Source: Stratiolaelaps scimitus (taxonomy: Eukaryota > Arthropoda > Arachnida > Mesostigmata > Laelapidae). Taken from it: a stretch of DNA of 64,000 nt. The stretch spans positions 3,286,001 through 3,350,000 of the forward strand of contig JABWDB010000034.1 of assembly GCA_019614645.1 (NCBI GenBank), read 5' to 3'. The translations under genes and the position numbers were made by a program. Shown here one piece after another: positions 34,224 through 45,390 of the stretch. The first letter of the stretch is position 1. Each line of letters begins with the position of its first letter. The notes under the pieces are model-generated. The model saw only the letters and a program-made list of their open reading frames with translations. It searched no databases and was not told the origin of the DNA.

Positions 34224-36532
34224 GTAAATCAATCTGGTCCCAACTATTTCGTACTTCAGAAGCGAGGGGAACTACAATGTATACAATATTACCATGTGCG
34301 CAACCTGTTTTGGCGAATATCATATGATCTAGCCATGTCCTCCATCTCCAATCATAGATATCCTCAGTATAACGTATTTTTTTATAACGTATCTATTTTA
34401 AGTTTCACATTTAACGGTTGATTTTCTGAGCAACATCCAGGTCGAAAAAAAAACACTCCAGCATCTCGGGTACGACCAATCCATCTCGGCTATTATTGTA
34501 TATTATCCATTCTCGCAAGAAATATTTTCCTTACGATTACATTGATAATATAATCGGGAGCACGATAAGGGAACTCGTGTCCTTGAACACGAAACGAGAC
34601 GCTCTCCCTGTGGAATTCAACGGGGCGTTTCGGCTGCATTCAATTGATGAGATTGGACACTAACCAAGCTTGCCTGTTGGGGAAGCATCCGTATTTGTCA
34701 TACAGGACGAATCCTACCAGTCTCCGGGGGGCGGGGGGGGCTGGGAGAAGGAGGTTCTATCGCAGATCATGTCAAACAGGAGAACACTTAAGCGGGGCTA
34801 GCCAGGTTAGGTAGTCAATAATGTATTAGGTCTAAGGCCCGTTCTCTACATGGACCTAATGTGTGGAACAGGATAGCCACCTACAGTGGTGCGCTCTCTC
34901 CTGCGCTCAGTCACATCATGATTCCCTCTAAGGGGTGGCGGAATCAAAGGCCATATACCTAACTACGAAGATCTCTAAGGCCGAGCACACTCAACTCGTT
35001 CGGTTGGCTGAAGGTGGTCTCAGTCGCAGCTGTACAACCCGAGGAGGGCCGGAGCCCAACCGTAAACGGCTGGGCAAGAGGAGGTTCCCAATGAGGGCAT
35101 CCGCAAGCGAGCATTGCTGTCCACAGGAGTTATATTCGTTCCATACGGTTCAACTCGTGGTTGGAAATTATCAGCTGTTGCCTGATGAGGCCTCGATTCC
35201 GCGCGTCTGAATATGTATACGTGAATGTCGGTCAGTGATTCTTTCGTATCGGGCGCCACTAAACGCCTCTGTGCTTTGCCCAAAAGTAGCGGCGTATCGA
35301 AGGGCATACGAGGAACATTTCGCTTAGTTTCTACCTCAAATAGAGAGTCTCTACCTCATATATCGATTGCAATAAGTACTATTAGATACCATTATTCAGC
35401 CTCGGACGCCATGGTTGTGAGTTCGATTTGACATCCACATTTGGTAACTCTTCTAAGGGGCGTCGCACTATAGTGCAAGATTCCCCATAATGAAAACCCG
35501 TCGCATTTACTATATGGTTGTCTTACAATTTGTTCATGTATACGGGGCACCGATGACGAGTTGGTGTGCGTGTTTTTTTTATATGAATGCATTTGAAAGA
35601 AGCATATTGGACTGGTACTTGTGTTGAGTATACAGCTCGCGTTGTATCATTGACTCGTTGGCATGCACTGTCCATTCATCTAGTGGCTTCACCATTTCGT
35701 GAGATGGGTCCAATTTGACGCTGATTTGCTAAAGTGGATTGGATTGGATTTGATTGAATACGCTGATATCACTATTAGAATTCGGACATCCCAGCGTTGC
35801 TGAGCAAGTCGCGCCGCTATTCCTCAAGGCTTACGTCTTGTGTAATATTACTGCCCTGTATCTGGCATCAGCATCGTGGTCACCTGCTTTTTCTATACCT
35901 ATAATAATTCTTAATTTTTTATCGTTTGATCACAGCCAAGTGTCGGTGATTTTTAATGAAAGCGTTTTAAGATGACAATAAGCACATATTATTATTATGT
36001 ATTATTATTATTATTAGTTGTAGTAGTTATTACTATTATTATTATAACATTGTTTTTACCATTAAAACGAACGACGATTCATTGTCACATGAGACATTAC
36101 GTATACACGATTGGTGTAAGGCATTCGTTCGCGATGGACCTTTGTTAGCCAACTCCACTGTGAGAACATAAACTGTTCGAGTACCACTTTTCTCAGTTCA
36201 TGTTTGAATAAAAACAAACATATCTATGTATATATAGAGAGAGAAATTGTTTTTCGTGTTGTTGGGGGTGGTGTTCGACACGTTTACAACGTGAGCACTA
36301 GGGCCATGTTGTCGTGGGACCGTTCTTGCTGAGCCATTCAACAATTTGCGAGCTCGAACGAGTCGCAAGTTATAATGATAACTAATGGTGTCTTTGTGGT
36401 ATTATCCCTCGGATCTCTATATGGGTCGTCATAATCTGCGCTGGCATCGTAACACATAGCCATATCATATAATTTCTGTTAAAGCTCGTAAGGGCATACT
36501 GTTCAGTATCGCTCTACAGGGCATCGGCAATA
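34224..36532. other. Non-coding, mostly AT-rich
   Basis: G-runs occur at about 34726-34740. Frames at 34935-35307 are open on both strands without domains. A TTA/TAT trinucleotide tract at 35988-36047 is listed. A short GA run is at about 36236-36243. No gene supported. Confidence 0.35.
35988..36047 (+). repeat. Imperfect (TTA)n microsatellite
   Basis: A TTA/TAT trinucleotide tract of about 60 bases, interrupted by TTGTAGTAGTTATTAC. Confidence 0.85.
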
Positions 36533-36712
36533 GTCGAGCCCGGTGGCGTGGTGCATCGGAGGAGGCACATAGGTGCGTACAGGCACATAGGTTCGATCCC
36601 CACCGTTGCACATTGCCTTTAAAGGGGCTGTCCGTCCTTTGAAGCAATGCCGAAAGCAGATATACCGTGGACTTAGTTAAATATTTAAGGCTGTCAGTCA
36701 GCCGGGAAAATT
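36533..36712 (+). mobile_element. SINE family B copy
   Basis: The head GTCGAGCCCGGTGGCGTGGTG is followed by CGGAGGAGGCACATAGGTGC, then a B box in AGGTTCGATCCCC. The body is TTTAAAGGGGCTGTCCG, GAAGCAATGCCGAAAGCAG and ACCGTGGAC, and the end is TTTAAGGCTGTCAGTCAGCC plus GGGAAAATTT. The terminal GGCTG...CAGCC hairpin is intact. A small duplication of ACAGGCACATAG lies just before the B box. Confidence 0.75.
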
Positions 36713-36960
36713 TAAGGCCACCAACAATATGGAGAAGATGGAAAACATCATGATGAACAAAATGGAAAACGCTAGACTCCAGGAACAAATAGCACAGTGT
36801 TAATAGTTGTGTTCTCATTCCGCTTGAAGCATCGCTTCAAAGGCGCGAAACGTGTTCTTGACAGCTGCCGGTGACATCTTTATGCGTATTTATATCTAAG
36901 GCCTAGAAAATCTAGTTGTACCTGTTGCGTGTTACATTATTTTGTTTTGACCTTCTATTG

Positions 36961-37458
36961 TCAAGATAATATATATATATTATCGATTACTATGTTAGGT
37001 GCTGTTCCATTCGATTGGTTGCAGAACATAAGTAGTTCACGACAGTTCAGGAAAGACGTCTCCAACAGACACCGGATAAGATGGTCGCTCAAATCGAACC
37101 AGTCAATTTCATACTTCAAGGGACAACATTTGTGAATACCAACGCAGATAGTTCCTTCGACATGGGGTTTCATGGGTAGGCATTCAGTGAGGTGTTTGTT
37201 TCCGAAGAACCAACATCGCAGCAAGTTCAAACCCCGCTGCGTGACATATAAGATGGCTGACATTTCAGCTTCTTTAATAAGCCAATAAAGTTTTACTTTT
37301 ACCACTACCATCCGATGATGTCCATGTCCACAAGCATTTGAACATCTCAGATAAGGTTCATCGGGTGAAATGCTATTACCATTCAGACCAAGATCAGTCC
37401 AAAGCATAAACGAATCAATGGAAGAGAGCCATATGGAACCGTTATTGACTGCACTCAA
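36961..37458 (-). CDS. 165-codon open frame of unknown function, crossed by a SINE
   Basis: The minus-strand frame is open from about 37458 to 36961. Its first ~49 codons (including SIWLSSIDSFMLWTDLG and RCSNACGHGHHRM) and last ~67 codons (including KCCPLKYEIDWFDLSDHL and CLLETSFLNCRELLMFC) are varied and protein-like. The middle ~33 codons are the antisense of a SINE A copy. An acceptor-like gcgtttgagtgcag directly precedes the first part, so that part alone could be an exon (about 37312-37455) with the SINE in an intron, though the donor (ATG|GTAGTGG) is weak. I do not recognise a family. Chance openness cannot be excluded. Confidence 0.3.
   Translation of the reverse strand: MSAVNNGSIWLSSIDSFMLWTDLGLNGNSISPDEPYLRCSNACGHGHHRMVVVKVKLYWLIKEAEMSAILYVTQRGLNLLRCWFFGNKHLTECLPMKPHVEGTICVGIHKCCPLKYEIDWFDLSDHLIRCLLETSFLNCRELLMFCNQSNGTAPNIVIDNIYILS
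37204..37302 (+). mobile_element. SINE family A copy
   Basis: Contains GAAGAACCAACATCGCAGC, a B box changed to AAGTTCAAACCCC, then GCTGCGTGACATATAAGA, a shortened stem-loop GGCTGACATTTCAGCTTC and TTTAATAAGCCAATAAAG, ending TTTTACTTTTACC. The 5' part of the head is missing. Confidence 0.7.
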
Positions 37459-40400
37459 ACGCGAGCAGCAGTAGAAAGAGTGATACCCCCCATTTACCCC
37501 TCACACACCTGTAACATGATAATCTATTATAATAACATCTTGCGATGGCGTAAACCATATATACCAGTGAACGATCCAGTCACAATGTACAACCTATTGG
37601 GAGAGTCACATCAACTCGAAACTTGGGTATTCTTAGGTGCTATGTACAAGTATGCTTATAGGAAGAAAGCAGAAACATTATTATGTACGGAAGGCCCCCA
37701 TTCGACCCCGTTGAATTTTTGCCCAACCCTCCTCTTAGGAGGTGCGTAACTTTGCCAAGATTGCGCATGTGGCACAGAATGATATCAGGGGATATCTAAT
37801 GTTTGTGAATAATTTTAGCATGCTTGCTGAGCACACATATCGTTTGCATGTTCTGTGCTATCGTTGTTGGTACTAGAAGGTATCCATTCCGCAAAGAGTT
37901 CTGTGTTATTCGAAGAAATGAGAGGGAAGTCCTACTCCTTTGAGTTGAGTCAGGGAACGTACACGGCCACAACAAGCGGATACCTTGCGCAAACGTGTTA
38001 AGGTGTATGTTGAGCATGGCTTTCAAAGCGATTTCATGGTCTTAGTTTCATGAGGCTCTCTGATTGCAAAATAGTGTACTGGATTGGCAGGCAACAACGA
38101 GTTGTACATGATAGACAAGCACATGAAAATTACATGTTCTCTTTCTAAATAGTTTCTCTTTAGACATTGTGTATAGAATATCAATAGACCGATTTTTAAA
38201 TTCGCAGAAGCCTCACACCTTGAGGTCCTTGGAGCTCACCAATGAAATCGTGATTATAGCCTGTGAGCTTGTTCGGGTTTGCCGAAGCCAGCAGACTGAG
38301 GAACTGATTCCCAGTTACCTTGCCCATTGTGGGATTTCTTTCACGGTGGGGTCCACAGCAATACGCTAAGCCACCTGGGCATCAAGCAACTGTGTGTATC
38401 GTAGAACGCACTTGCCTATGAAGCTACTGAGAAAGCCTGGCACAAGTTCATCTGTGCTGAGAGAGAGAGGGGGGGGGGGTGGTATGCATGCTCAGTAAGG
38501 CCACCGTTCATAACGAGGGGCGCGACGCGCAGTCGGTGCTGGGGTCATAGAAGAGTAACAGGTCGAGTTAATCTTCATAAAGGCGGGCCAACAACTGGAC
38601 TGTGTTAGCTGGGCGAAACCCGCTCATGCAGGCCGCGAATGCGAGCAAATTCATGCGAAAGGAAACGATGAGAATATACGCGCATTGTTTGCGTCAGGCG
38701 GCGGCGCTGTGCCTGCAACTCAGCTAGGAGCAATATAAGCAAACTCTACCGTTCAGCGACTGCAACCGCCACTGGGCCCAGCGAAGATAGTGCAGACCCT
38801 AAGCGCCACGGGGCTTCTGGCAAAAATACCGCATAGCTGCATGAGCAGTGAGCGAGCGCCTTACAACCTCAGCACACACAGAGCACCTTCAACGACGGCG
38901 CGAACAACGGGTCCAGTGGGCTAATGCGCTTCATGCTGCTTCCTCTCTAAATGTGCTTGTCCCTACCCTAACAGGGCCAGTGAGCGTGGAGCCTGCAGCT
39001 ATTTACTATACACAATCATATTGCATATCAGCGTGCAAGGGGAACGCACACGTATTAAGCACTCATCATGCACATTACGCAAAGCCTGCAACAGAGACGC
39101 TATTATAGTTTGGCAGAAAGGGAGAGAGAGGACATACATTTGACAGTGACCAAAAATTCGTCCTCGGTTTCGTGTCGATGTGCGATATGCATGAGATCAA
39201 TCAGGCACAACCGAAGAGGCGACTAATATCTAACAAGGTATTTCTCCATATGTTCTCCGATCAAAGTTACGGTTTCTAAGTAGACGGCACCTTGTAGTAC
39301 CGATTTTTTGAAGTCAACTACGGGCGGTTTGTAGTCTGTTCATACGCTCAATTACACACCTGTATTGGACCCTCATGAGGCTGCCCTTGCTTGTGATTAT
39401 GAAGTGACATCATACGCAGAAGTAGCATAAAAAAAAATATATATATATATCAACATACATACCTACTCATATGGATGTACTAAGTGCACCATTCAATCTA
39501 CCGTTCTTGCCATACTATATTATACTATATCAGACAGTCGTTCCGTTGGGAATTCTAGCCCTCCAAAGATGCCCACTAGTGTCCCCTCCAGCGTTTGAGC
39601 TGTATCAGCCAGCCAAGTTTCTAAGGTGTGCTAGCACAGCACATCGTTGGTACGCTGTGCTGCCACAATCCGAGGCCGCGAGGTAGCAGCCGTATGCTAC
39701 AGAGCGAGATCCATGAAAGGATCGTCGCCTCAGACTTGAATTAGCTTATGTTAGTCTTAGACAATCCTAGAACGATCCCCGACACCCGGTCGTCTGCCTT
39801 ACGCAATACGACCAGTACGACCTGTCGAGCGTCATACCTTACACGATCTGCATACGCGGACGTAGTGCGCGAGGAAAGCCTTAACTCTTACGATAGGAAC
39901 TACAATCCAACGAGTCCGACGCTACCCCCTCCCCCGGCTGGACTTCCCTTTTGCCCAGAAGTGTCATGCCGGCGAGAAGAACGGGCAAAATCCACGACGA
40001 AGTGACTTCCTGTCGGATCATCTGGGAGTGAAGGAAAAAGGACGATCGAAGGAGTGAAGCTATGGCGGACTTCATCGGAACGAAACCTCGAAAGGTTTCC
40101 AACCCTCCACCAATCAGTGTCCCGCCGGCGTCCCAAGCCTCTGCCGGCGCGCAGTCTCTGACGGTGGTAGAGAGGGGACGGGCTTGAACGGCGAACTAAA
40201 GCTATGCAGGCCTTCGTTCGTGACGTCCTCTCTCGCCTTCGTGACATCCTCGACGCTAAGCGAGGTGCAGAATACGCCGTGCCGCTGAGGTCCTCGATGT
40301 CGACGGGGGTGCCCTGCCCAGGTAAAAGCCAATGCAGACGAACGCAGGAGGACAGGCCGCCGCAGCCGCCGGCCCTGCAGCGGGCGCCGGAACCCCTGCT

Positions 40401-41112
40401 GCAGCTACTACAACGCCGCAAGGGAGCTGGCCAGATCCAGAATATCCAATTACCCCTAAGCGAACAGCGAAGTCGGACGAACTGCGGCAGTGCACAGCAC
40501 AAAGTCGACGCGACGGTGGGATCCTCAAGTTCGAAGCAGCAGCGGTGGCAACGACCTCGACCTCGGCTACAGCTTTTCGCAAGATGAGTTCGTGTGCGGG
40601 TCCCCTCACCCATGCCTTGCGGCCACGCTGTCACTCTCGCCCGTGCTGACTGTCTGTGTGCTGTCACGGCTGTGAGCTCGTTTGAATGTATTGCTCTACG
40701 TATAGATGCTCGCGAACAAGTATGAGCCACGTATGCCTTTATATATATACCGTTGCTGCAGATCTCACCTTCCATGTCTGCTTCACTAGTCCGTACGTAC
40801 AGCACAACGACTATAGGGTGCAGCTTTCAGGGACTGTGACTACTGCCGTTTACTGTAGCGGCTAGATTTTGAACCTAAGCGAATCAATGCGCCCGCGGTC
40901 ACTCTCTCGAGTAAATGCGTCTTCACGTTCATGTGCGAGATGGGCGTGATTTAACTAATATCATCATAGAATAAGTGCGTTTGTCTGTCGAAGCTCAAAT
41001 TGCACTGGTTTGTGGCACCATACTCTAGGCTCGTGAATGTGCCGACCTCGGTATCGGTACTGTATCCGTGTGCGCCTTGAAATCGCACGCGCATGCAGCA
41101 CGTAGGAGACGA
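37459..41112. other. Non-coding, with GC-rich island at 39.8-40.7 kb
   Basis: No gene supported. A GA/G run lies at about 38461-38480 and a short (AT)n at about 39438-39451. Between 39780 and 40680 nearly all frames are open. The longest in the window, 39900-40805 (-), overlaps 40204-40587 and 40332-40649 on the plus strand. The 40332 frame starts at an ATG after an in-frame stop and encodes an Ala-rich start followed by DPEYPITPKRTAKSDELRQ, which looks the most natural of these but has no match I can name. Confidence 0.35.
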
Positions 41113-41252
41113 GAAGGAGGAGACACGTAGGTGCATGGGTTCGACTCCCACTGTTGCACATTCGCATTCAAGGGGTCCATCGTATGAAGCAATGTTGAAA
41201 GCAGTTAAGTGGACGTTAAGTGCTTGCTGTGAGTCAGCCTGGAAGATATACT
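41113..41252 (+). mobile_element. SINE family B copy
   Basis: Contains GGAGGAGACACGTAGGTGC, B box GGGTTCGACTCCC, ATTCAAGGGGTCCATCG, GAAGCAATGTTGAAAGCAG, GTGGACGTTAAG and TTGCTGTGAGTCAGCCTGG. The 5' head is degraded before about 41113. The terminal hairpin keeps four pairs (GCTG...CAGC). Confidence 0.7.
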
Positions 41253-42246
41253 TTTAGGCGCCCGGATATCAATCTGCAGAACTGGCGAACCTAAGTAACT
41301 ATCTCATTTAGATGTGGCAGAAAGTCCTGATCTTTACGCAGGTAATGGCCAATTCAATTTTCAAATTATCCAGTACTGGTTATAAGGTATTAATCAAGCT
41401 GTCCCCCTCTCTAAGAGAACTTTAAGCAAACCTTACAATATCGCTATATTGAGCAAATGAGAATTTTATGAAAAGTTTAAACTTACAAATTTCGATCAAA
41501 AAAGAACAAGTTACTCAAATTATATAAGCTCGATGTTTGCCCTGTTTGAAGTGATTCCTTGAAGTCGCTTTGAAGTCACTTCCGATGCTGAAGTTCATTT
41601 TTGACTCCGTTTCTCGCTTCTGATTCGATTATGCAATCTGGGATTGTTCTAATTCTTTTGCCAGTCACCGGTTTTCCAGATAGCCCCGAAAATTTTGAAC
41701 ACATCATATAAACGTTGGACACACAATGTTTTTTATTGGAGCAGATCGGGACGACATACAAGATCAAATTGCACAATACATAGCCCAACGCGATAGAGTT
41801 CTTCAAAGTCTGTCGAGTGCTTGCTAAGTCACAACCACAAAGCTGATCCTTCGGCTTCGACGAGTGTGCTCACGTCAGAGATGAATTATTTCCTCAAGCT
41901 GCTGAAACCCTGCACTTGCGAAGGATCGCGCCACAACATCGACGTAACACTTAAGATCATAGTTAGCAGCGACGAGAAGTATATATTTAGCTGGTAGATT
42001 CTCTCAAAATAGCATCTGGAAGAAAACCAATCAACATGGCCTCTACATCTACATGAAGTCACCCTGAAAATTTAATGCCGATATATTTTACACGTCACCA
42101 AAGACAAAGTAGAGTGAACCATTGGCATTTTTGTTATTGCGGGGTGCGCGTTTCAAACTACGGTTATCAGCGTACTCTAATGCCATGCATTAATTTGTTC
42201 AAAAATTTGATAGGAATAACCTCATTTAGTACGGTGACTCAAAGTG

Positions 42247-42279
<33 letters not shown>

Positions 42280-42442
42280 TGTATTTGTATGAGAAGATTT
42301 CGGAACGCGGTAAGATCCAGAGCGGTATGACATTTCCTTTCAAAGAGAACACCTCTTTTATAAATCATGCTAAAGCTCTTTGATTTCACTTGTCTTGCCC
42401 CAAAGGGCGGGCGGTTTAAGCGCGCAAACTCAATCTGGGCAC
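41253..42442. other. Non-coding AT-rich stretch
   Basis: A 76-codon minus-strand frame at 41576-41806 has a varied peptide but no splice borders or family. One (AT)n run is listed separately. Nothing else supported. Confidence 0.3.
42248..42271 (+). repeat. (AT)n microsatellite
   Basis: About twelve AT units. Confidence 0.9.
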
Positions 42443-42650
42443 TCTTTTTTTTAGAGGAGGAAAACAATTTCTTCAAACCCACAGACACCACTAGAGACAC
42501 CTTCCAATCTTCATGGAAAGTGGGCCGATCCAGTGCAGGGTCGACGTGGCTAACGACAAAACGTCGCTACCTGTTAAAACCACCATCCTCTGTTGAGAGA
42601 CGGTCTCTTCCCTAGCACCGGCACGCTTGGCGTTACTCCGATAAATCCGG
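42443..42650 (-). repeat. Dispersed repeat D, copy 3
   Basis: Third copy of the family, minus orientation, ending CCTCCTCT and eight A. The opposite boundary is near GGGTGCCCGGATTTATCGG. It retains the GATCCAGTGCAGGGTCGACG block shared with copy 1. Confidence 0.65.
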
Positions 42651-43348
42651 GCACCCTAAATATCTGATCATGGCCTTCTGATTGATCAGCACCACTGAAG
42701 ACAATATTCAAAGACATGTTCATTTCTGTCATTTACTATACAAATAGGCCAACTGTAAAACGCTGCTATTGCGGGACTGCCTCCTGCCACTTTGAAAGCC
42801 AGCAAACCCTAGCACTCACTCGGAAATCTCGTGTAACGGACAGCCAGAAACGAAGAAAGATATGAGTTCGTGTCGTAGAACGCAGAGCGAGGGTTCGCCC
42901 TCCCAAGCTGCCTCAGATTGATGGAGAGCTCCTCTGGATAATGATAAATTCTTCTCGTTCTCGCGTTTTCTCCATTTCGTTTGTCGCAGTCGACACCAGC
43001 AGGCTGTGCGTCCCTCCCTGGCTACTGAATGACGAGTGATGTCGCACTTTCTGGACTACAGCTGTCTGCAAGCAGCTCCTCCAGTTAAACCCTTTCCGCT
43101 GTCGTCAACGGCTTGAATGTTAGCCGGAGTTATGTACATCACGCTAGCGGTCTGCTCTACCCAGGTCTGTGTATGCTGGCTAAGCTTTTCTAAGATAACT
43201 GTAAGTCTATTTATCGATAAGTACTCGGATTCATCTTTAAAAGTACGTTTTAAAAAAACGCGTTTTCGTAGTTTTTATACTATGTGGTCTAGTTACAGGT
43301 GACATGTGAATAGCGTATTTGGAATAGACTGGAGGTACACAAAAGTAC
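42651..43348. other. Non-coding stretch
   Basis: A 61-codon frame at 43117-43302 starts with a hydrophobic, signal-like peptide and crosses a GTAAGT donor-like site at 43200. This is not enough to call a first exon. Confidence 0.3.
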
Positions 43349-43410
43349 AGGTGAACCTTTATTGGTTTACTAAAGGGACGGCAATTTTTACAATGCTGTT
43401 CTCTTGTATG
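43349..43410 (-). mobile_element. SINE family A, 3' tail fragment
   Basis: The minus strand reads GAGAACAGCATTGTAAAAATT, then TTTAGTAAACCAATAAAGG and TTCACC. It matches the SINE A end with a damaged stem (GAAC against GTCC). The head is not recognisable. Confidence 0.6.
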
Positions 43411-43444
43411 ACAGGTGCGTAATAATACCCAGTGATACGGCCCC

Positions 43445-43960
43445 ATGAGAGAAGAGTTTAGAGTGGGAACACCGCAAGGTTCGGTCTACGAGCATTATAT
43501 GTATGTTCATTATATTCATAAATTTCATTCTGCTGAAGTTCTTTCACGAATCGCGTATGTACAACGATCGCATATGCGCACTATGGACACCTCTCCCAGC
43601 ACGGAGAGAAGGGTGCAAGGACCAAGTCCCTGATACCAGAACTTGTGACATGGTTCACCCGCGACTGGGAACAGGCTCACCTATTGGGCGAGCCAAGTAC
43701 TCACGGGGCACGGCCAGTTCCAAGTTCACCTGCACACGATAGGGAAGGCCCCTTCCGAGACCTGTGAGCGCCCTTGGAGCGGACTATGACGTGATGCACG
43801 CTGTGTATCACTGCGAAGCCCTCCGAGTGGCGAAACAAGTGGGCACGGCAGAGCTGAGAACGGCTTCCCTTAGTCGGGTGGTGACCTTCATACTTCGTCC
43901 GGGAGAGAGGTGGGATAAGGCAGTCGAGTGGTTGGACTCAATCACGAGAGAGAGTGGCTA
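43445..43960 (+). pseudogene. R1-type LINE reverse transcriptase relic
   Basis: This is a broken piece of a non-LTR retrotransposon polymerase. Near 43460-43530 one frame reads FRVGTPQGSV followed by YIHKF, matching the reverse transcriptase motif G.PQGS...YINDL. After a deletion of most of the rest, 43622-43690 reads SLIPELVTWFTRDWEQ. A frame change follows into LTGHGQFQVHLHTIGKAPS and ETCER (43700-43770). Another change gives DYDVMHAVYHCEALRVAK to a stop near 43960. The order LIP..L..W, L(T/S)GHG.F, C..C/G, H..F.C matches the C-terminal end of R1-like arthropod LINEs. It is not functional. Confidence 0.7.
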
Positions 43961-44399
43961 AGAGGAAGACTGTATGATCACTCAGGTGATACAGTCGAAC
44001 TAATGTGCTAAGCGTTTCCAAGTCATCTGGATGTGGGGGGTAATCGGGTTTAGTTTGAGAGTCCCAGACTAGCGCTGGTTTATAGTTAGACCGCTCAGCG
44101 TGCATGTGCATCAGGCATTCCCGTAATCTCCACAAGAAAAAAAATCTACGGACTACACCTCGTTGTTAGTTTGTCTTGATCCTGCTACGCTATCCAATAT
44201 CGTGGACTCTGCTCTTTTGCATGTCGAAGAAGGGCAATGATAAGAACATTTGGTGTCAATGTCATATTGTCAATGCCAATCAGTCGGGACACGATTCAGC
44301 ACGGCGGAGGGATAGAGAGAGAGAGTTGTCAATATATAGTAGATAATACTTAGTGGGACTTCCTCAGACCAACTACTAAATGGCTGGGGCTAACCCTTC

Positions 44400-44690
44400 A
44401 GGAGACGACGAAACGGCAAGCTCGCTTGTCAGCCCTTACGTCGAAATGTTATGCAATTATCGCCGTCCTGAGGACACTTAAGGAATCTGGTGTTCGCTGC
44501 GAGCGTCTCAATTTGCTGTACAAGACGCTGCCATCTCCAGTATTATCTGCTATGCAGTTTCGGTATGGGGAGGTGGCTACCAGGGTACATCCCGCAGGGC
44601 TCAAATCATTCACAATACCATAGAGTAATCTCGGTCAGAAGCCGCAGAGTTTCAGTTGATGACCCATTCACTTCGTCCTGAATTGCCCAA
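44400..44690 (+). pseudogene. LINE C-terminal fragment, related to the 45.4-46.5 kb element
   Basis: One frame reads LSALTSKCYAIIAVLRTLK, ESGVRCERLNLLYKTLPSPV, and after a frame change AVSVWGGGYQGTSRRAQIIHN. The LINE on the other strand at 45.6-46.2 kb has RAITPKCYAVIARIRRLRE, LLLVYNSLLIPTLGYV and SIWGNGYKEVVGRGRVIQN at the equivalent places, so this is the same protein region from a related element. It has a frameshift and a stop soon afterwards. Confidence 0.65.
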
Positions 44691-45020
44691 CTGATTGTCA
44701 GGATGCGTATCGCCCTGATTGTCCCGCAGCAGGTCTAACCGTCGCACGACCGGTTCCAGCGATTAACGAACGAGTCAAGTAGACACGCGCTCGCCTACGC
44801 TTGCCTTTGATCTGAGGTTACCTTCCTCCCTCGTGAAGTCATCGATCACTGACCCCAGTGAAACACTCTGGCCGTGAGGCAACGGCCCCTGAATGTGCAA
44901 GTATAGTTTATCGTTTAAACGAATTAATTTAATAAATTATAGTTAAAGACTGGCAAGCCTTGAAAACAATATGATGTCCGTAAACGGGCGTTTGCACTAG
45001 TGAATTGCTTTCAAATTTGA

Positions 45021-45149
45021 TAAGGCTAAGTCTATGGCTATTGGAAGCCAGAGGCTGCAGGTTCGAGCCCCGCTGCGTGACATATAAGAGAGCTTAAGCA
45101 TTGCAAAATTGCAGCTCCTTTAATAAACCAATATACCTTTACCTTTACT
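45021..45149 (+). mobile_element. SINE family A copy
   Basis: AAGGCTAAGTCTATGGC begins the surviving head; the B box is in GCAGGTTCGAGCCCC. Then come GCTGCGTGACATATAAGA, GAGCTTAAGCATTGCAAAA, TTGCAGCTCC, TTTAATAAACCAATATACC and TTTACCTTTAC. The stem bases GAGCT/AGCTC differ from the usual GAACT/AGTTC by one compensated pair. Confidence 0.8.
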
Positions 45150-45390
45150 TTAAGACTCTTTCCTCATCCTCTTGTTGGCCCCCAATGATTTGATACCAGT
45201 TATCTGAACAGAGACTTAGGCTCACTATTGATTTTTTAATTTTATAACCTTTGTGTAAACTAATCAGTAATTCCTGACGTCATTCTCAACAGTTTATATA
45301 TTTCTGATGCTATTCATTACCTAGACATTGATTATTTTAATACTCGTTTGTTATGTCAAACAAAGTGTATTGTATTGTATTTACCAGACG

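Noticed and set aside
39900..40805. 301-codon minus-strand open frame, the longest in the window
   Set aside because: It lies in a CpG-rich island where other frames on both strands are also open. Its peptide is Arg/Ser/Cys-biased, shows no domain and crosses into AT-rich flank without a splice signal.
40769..40810. 42-nt minus-strand exon-like segment with a GTGAGA donor
   Set aside because: It has an open frame, but the acceptor is weak and it is too short; expected by chance in 64 kb.
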